Below are positions 60,692 to 64,000 of a DNA stretch of 64,000 nt, piece after piece. The first letter of the stretch is position 1. Every line of letters starts with the position of its first letter. Under the pieces are notes generated by a model. It was not told where the DNA came from and ran no database searches. It saw nothing but the letters and a program-made list of their open reading frames with translations. Source of the DNA: Chlorella sorokiniana (taxonomy: Eukaryota > Chlorophyta > Trebouxiophyceae > Chlorellales > Chlorellaceae); the NCBI GenBank assembly GCA_025917655.1, contig CP084612.1, forward strand, positions 186,001 through 250,000. Reading direction: 5' to 3'. Both the position numbers and the translations under genes were made by a program.

Positions 60692-60906
60692 GCGTACCGC
60701 CTGCGCCCCCATGCCTGCCACCGGCGCCAACTGCTGCACCGGCGCCCACCATTGTGGCGCCAGCGACCCGCGCCGCCCGCTCCCCTTGCCTGCCTTCCCT
60801 CTGCTTGGCTATTTCGTTGCGGGGGCTGCCGCGCCTTGGCCTCGCCCCCTGAACCCACCCCCTCCGTGTCTGTAGTGCTGTTAAACTTACGAACGGCTCC
60901 TTCATT

Positions 60907-60911
60907 TGTAA
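60907..60911 (+). terminator. Polyadenylation signal TGTAA (FNR)
   Basis: TGTAA on the plus strand 216 bases after the reductase stop, in an A/T-rich patch. Confidence 0.55.
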
Positions 60912-60956
60912 GCACTTAACTATTCAAAACCCGGGTATGGCAGCCAGCAACTAGCT

Positions 60957-60961
60957 TTACA
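60957..60961 (-). terminator. Polyadenylation signal TGTAA (ferritin)
   Basis: TTACA on the plus strand gives TGTAA on the minus strand, about 310 bases after the ferritin stop. If both signals are used, the two transcripts overlap at their 3' ends. Confidence 0.4.
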
Positions 60962-61267
60962 AGTGACACACATCTTCTTTGGGGTGATCAATGGCAGGCT
61001 GCTGCACAGCCGCTGCAGCTGCTGCATGTCTGCTGGCTGAGCCGCGGCCAACGGCGCGTCAGCCATCCGCCGCATACACCCTGCCGCTGCGTTGGCTGAG
61101 GGCCACCATTCGCCCGCTCCCTCAAGTGACGGGCAGCCTGACTGTGGCCGACAGCACGTGGCCGTGGCGCTTCTCGATCCGCCTGCGGGCTGGCGGGTTG
61201 GTGAAAGCTCAGGTGTTGTGTGTGGTTGTGCTGTTAAACAGGGATAACCCCGGCAGCTTGCCTGCCC

Positions 61268-64000
61268 TCACCCCTTAGCCCACTTGTCGCTAAGTCCCGA
61301 CCCCACACACCGCGCCTCCAACGACTGCCTGTTTTCCAGGTCCACAACCCACAACACATAGCCATGGCGCCAAACACCCACTCCTCATCGCCCCAGCCAG
61401 GAAACAACTCTCCAGCAGCACCGCCCCACCCACCTGTCGAAGTGGAACACGGGATGGCCCCTGCCCACACGCTTCAGCTCACACACGTAGGAGCCCTGCT
61501 CCCGGATGGCCAGCGCCTGCAGGGGCAGAGCCGAAGGGTGCTTTCTTGCTGGGAAGCAGTACAGGTACTGCTGCTTGGGCTGCTGGGTGCGTGCGAGGGT
61601 CAGCCCCTCACAGCAGGAGACAGGCTTTGCAAGCAGGAGAGCAGCTGGGCGGGCCCGGCAAGTGTGATTGTCACAGACGGAAGCATAGTGAAGAAGCTCG
61701 GCAGGAACTGAAACCCACCAGCTCGTGCAGCTTGGCGTTCACAAAGTCTGTGGAGGGGGGACAAGAGGGGATGAGGGCGGAGGAGGAGGCAGGGGCGGGC
61801 CCAGGCGGTGGAAGCAGGATGCCTAGCAGGAAGCTGGAGCAGGGCTAGGCCGCAGGGGCCCCCTGCCTGTTCCCCGACCGCAGCAGAGAAGCCATCCACC
61901 AGCCCGCGCAAACCCCACCCAATCCCACCACACCCCGCAACTCACACACCCCAAAAGTACCCACCCTACTTACACACACCAAAAGCACCTGTCCTGCACT
62001 CGCACCAATGGCAGACAGCATGGCATCCCCCCACCCCCCACCCACCCACCCACCCACCCCCAACCCCACCCACACTCCACCCCCGCAGCAGCGGCCCACC
62101 CTGCAGCTCGGGGTCTTCGTCCTCGCGGGCCGCCTTGTGCAGCTGGCGCAGCTTGGAGAAGTTGAGCTTGTTGAGGGCCAGCAGCAGCTCAAAGGCGTGC
62201 AGCGCGTCGCCTGCGCAGCATCGTTTGGGAGGCGGGGGAGGCGCGCGTGGCTGCTGTACACAGCCCAGGATCGCCCTGTGCCGCCCCCCACCCCCATCCA
62301 CCTTCCCACCACCACCACACCCACCCACCTTCCCACCACCACACCCACCCCCTTCCACCACCTCCACACCCACCCACCTACCCACCCACACCAGCAGCAG
62401 CGCCTCACCCTGCTCCTGGGTGTGGTACTCGCCCTTGGGCATGGCGATGGAGGCCAGCACCACCTGCGCATGTGTGGGCACGCGCAGAGGCTGGAGTGAA
62501 GGAGAGTGTGCATATGTGTGTGTGTTTGGTGGGGAGGCGGGGTTCGGGAAAAGGGGGAGGCGGGGTTCGGGAAAAGGGGGAGGCGGGGTTCGGGAAAAGG
62601 GGGAGGCGGGGTTCGGGAAAAGGGGGCGGGGGCTGGCAGCGTTGCACCAAGCACAGCCAGCAAGCACCCCTTTCCCTTCCCTGAGCGTCGCCCACCTTGC
62701 CCCCCTCATGTTTTGGTAATCCATGAACTGCAGGGCGTCGCCGCGCGCCCGAGACGCGTTGGTCTGCAGCCGGGCGCACACACAGCTTGAGCTGGAGAGG
62801 CGGTCTGTTGCACGCAGCTTCCCTGCCAGCGCCTCATGCACAACGTTGAAGAGAAATCTGCCAATCGCGGGCCCCATAGGCCGCCCTGTGGGGCCCGTGA
62901 TAGAGGCGGCTGCCGCCCTGCTGCCCGCCGCCCACGCTGGGCAGCCCACATGGCCAGACGCCCACTCACCCCCACCCTGTTAAGGAGCACACACACACTA
63001 GACATAGCGCGCTGCCACCAAGAACACGCACTCACACAACCCGCCACCACCACCACCACCACCTCACACACACCACATCGTAAACCACACCAAGCCCCCC
63101 CGACACACAACACACGCACGCACGCACACCTTGAAGAAGGCGGCCACCCGGGCAGGGCCACTGTGTCTGATGAGAAGTAGGCGGCCATGGAGAGAGAGAT
63201 GTACCACTGGTTGAGGTAGGAGCTGCGGGGGGTGGGTGGCAGGGCGGATGGCAAGCCGTTGGCACGGAATTGTGGACTGGGGAGGGATAACGACGAGGAA
63301 AGGGCGTCTGGGCTGGAGACCAAAGGGGCACCTGTCTTGCACTGAGCGACAGGCGGGCACCGGCGGCAGCGGCAGCGGCAGCAGTGGCGCAAGAAAAGCC
63401 AGGCTCACTTGATCATCAGGTTGACGCCGTGCTCGCATTTCTCACTGTAGTCCTGCTTGGGAAGGTGGGAGGCAGCTGAAACCAGCATTGATGCGGGTGA
63501 ACACGGCAGACTGAGGGCAGCGCGCGCCGCCCTCGACAGGGCCAGCCACCAGCGAATGCTGTTGTGCACCGAGAACGCCGCGCCAGCTGCCGCACCAGAC
63601 ACACACAAGGGTTTGGCCCCTTGCCAAAGTGCTTGGGGAAGCTGCTTGCTGTGGATCAAGGAACACGGCGGCGCGGCGCACCTGACGCACAAACGTCTTG
63701 GCGGAGGAGTCGGCGTTGACGCAGCCAGAGCAGACGCGGTCATACTCCATGCTGACCTGCGGTACGGTGCGGTACGGTCCAGTCCTAGAGTCAGTGCGGT
63801 GCTGCTTTGATGTCGTTTTAAGCTTGCGATTTAAGCTTGCGAAAGAAGGGAGCAGGCCGCGGATTGGAGAGGCCGGAGAGGCTGGAAGGGTGCTCGTGGG
63901 CAGCGGCGGCTGCGGCGGCGGCTGAGTGGCGCGCCTCAAGGCGACCTGTTTGGTTTGCTGGGACCCCAGGCAGCCAGCTCTCACCTCCTCCAGCGGCTTC
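61268..64000 (-). CDS. Plant-type ferritin, ferroxidase ligands substituted (5' end outside window)
   Basis: Minus strand, truncated at the window edge. Exons in order: KPLEE (64000-63985), then SMEYDRVCSGCVNADSSAK (about 63755-63682) matching the plant ferritin extension peptide, DYSEKCEHGVNLMI (about 63455-63410), SYLNQWYISLSMAAYFSSD and VAAFFK (about 63225-63140), TNASRARGDALQFMDYQNM (about 62770-62710), VVLASIAMPKGEYHTQEQG (62463-62408), DALHAFELLLALNKLNFSKL and HKAAREDEDPELQ (to about 62100), DFVNAKLHEL (about 61750-61720), ALAIREQGSYVCELKRVGRG with HPVFHFD (61520-61435), and a tiny last exon DKWAKG-stop (61289-61268). The four-helix bundle is complete, but aligned to human heavy chain the ferroxidase ligands Glu27, Glu62, His65, Glu107 and Gln141 read Tyr, Ala, Asp, Asn and Leu. 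It may form mixed shells with an active subunit or have another role. Two homopolymer frame breaks. Confidence 0.85.
62533..62624 (+). repeat. 23-bp minisatellite, four perfect copies
   Basis: Unit GGAGGCGGGGTTCGGGAAAA plus GGG, repeated four times without change, in a ferritin intron. Perfect identity suggests recent expansion or an assembly effect. Confidence 0.95.
63763..63845 (+). repeat. Short direct repeats
   Basis: GTGCGGTACG occurs twice in tandem (63763-63779), and TTTAAGCTTGCGA occurs twice in tandem (63818-63843), inside the first visible ferritin intron. Confidence 0.7.

Larger units (their letters stand above)
60692..61267. other. Convergent 3' region of FNR and ferritin
   Basis: Holds the 3' UTRs of two convergent genes. 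The A/T-richer stretch at 60880-60985 carries both polyadenylation signals, about 50 bases apart. No further gene seen. Confidence 0.6.

Noticed and set aside
61364-61848. Plus-strand frames across the ferritin 3' exons
   Set aside because: They are the antisense of recognised ferritin exons.

Overview
The window looks like nuclear DNA from a green alga, most probably a coccoid trebouxiophyte of the Chlorella type. It is very GC-rich. Genes are split by many short GT-AG introns rich in C/T and GT/CA tracts. TGTAA, the green-algal polyadenylation signal, lies downstream of several genes, and plastid-type ferredoxin-NADP reductase and a plant-type ferritin extension peptide are present. No viral, organellar or prokaryotic segment was seen. 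Most long single-frame reading frames here, especially antisense ones, are artefacts of base composition; genes were called by joining exons at splice signals and matching protein families.

Layout. 0.4-2.6 kb: multi-pass membrane protein (+). 3.6-14 kb: a local family of genes sharing an undescribed module of about 100 residues with the same two introns in the same phases (four modules). 14-17.6 kb: ankyrin, coiled-coil, ARM-like, RING-finger protein (+), possibly fused to the last module. 18.8-22.9 kb: unrecognised acidic, proline-rich protein (-). 23.5-24.7 kb: ankyrin plus U-box E3 (+). 25.3-26.6 kb: ribosomal protein uS10 (RPS20, +). 28.6-29.5 kb: DUF1772-like membrane protein (-). 30.0-32.0 kb: CBS-pair protein, probably plastid-targeted (+). 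32.9-35.3 kb: RanBP1 with an FG-type N-terminus (-). 35.5-38.2 kb: CLUAP1/IFT38, an intraflagellar-transport subunit (+). 38.5-40.8 kb: SPT2 chromatin protein (-). 41.9-48.6 kb: Ku80 (+). 49.7-52.8 kb: secreted lytic polysaccharide monooxygenase-like protein with a proline-rich rod (+). 53.8-56.1 kb: GAF-like plus multi-pass membrane protein (+). 57.3-60.7 kb: ferredoxin-NADP reductase (+). 61.3-64.0 kb: ferritin running off the right edge (-), convergent with the reductase.

The genes do not form one pathway, as expected for a eukaryotic chromosome. The points most worth attention are the repeated module family, an intraflagellar-transport gene in what looks like a coccoid alga, a ferritin that has lost its ferroxidase ligands, and the composite oxidase/cell-wall protein. 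Reading frames break by one or two bases, often at homopolymers, even in universally conserved genes (RPS20, ferredoxin-NADP reductase). Frame breaks here should therefore be read as likely sequencing errors before being called pseudogenisation.
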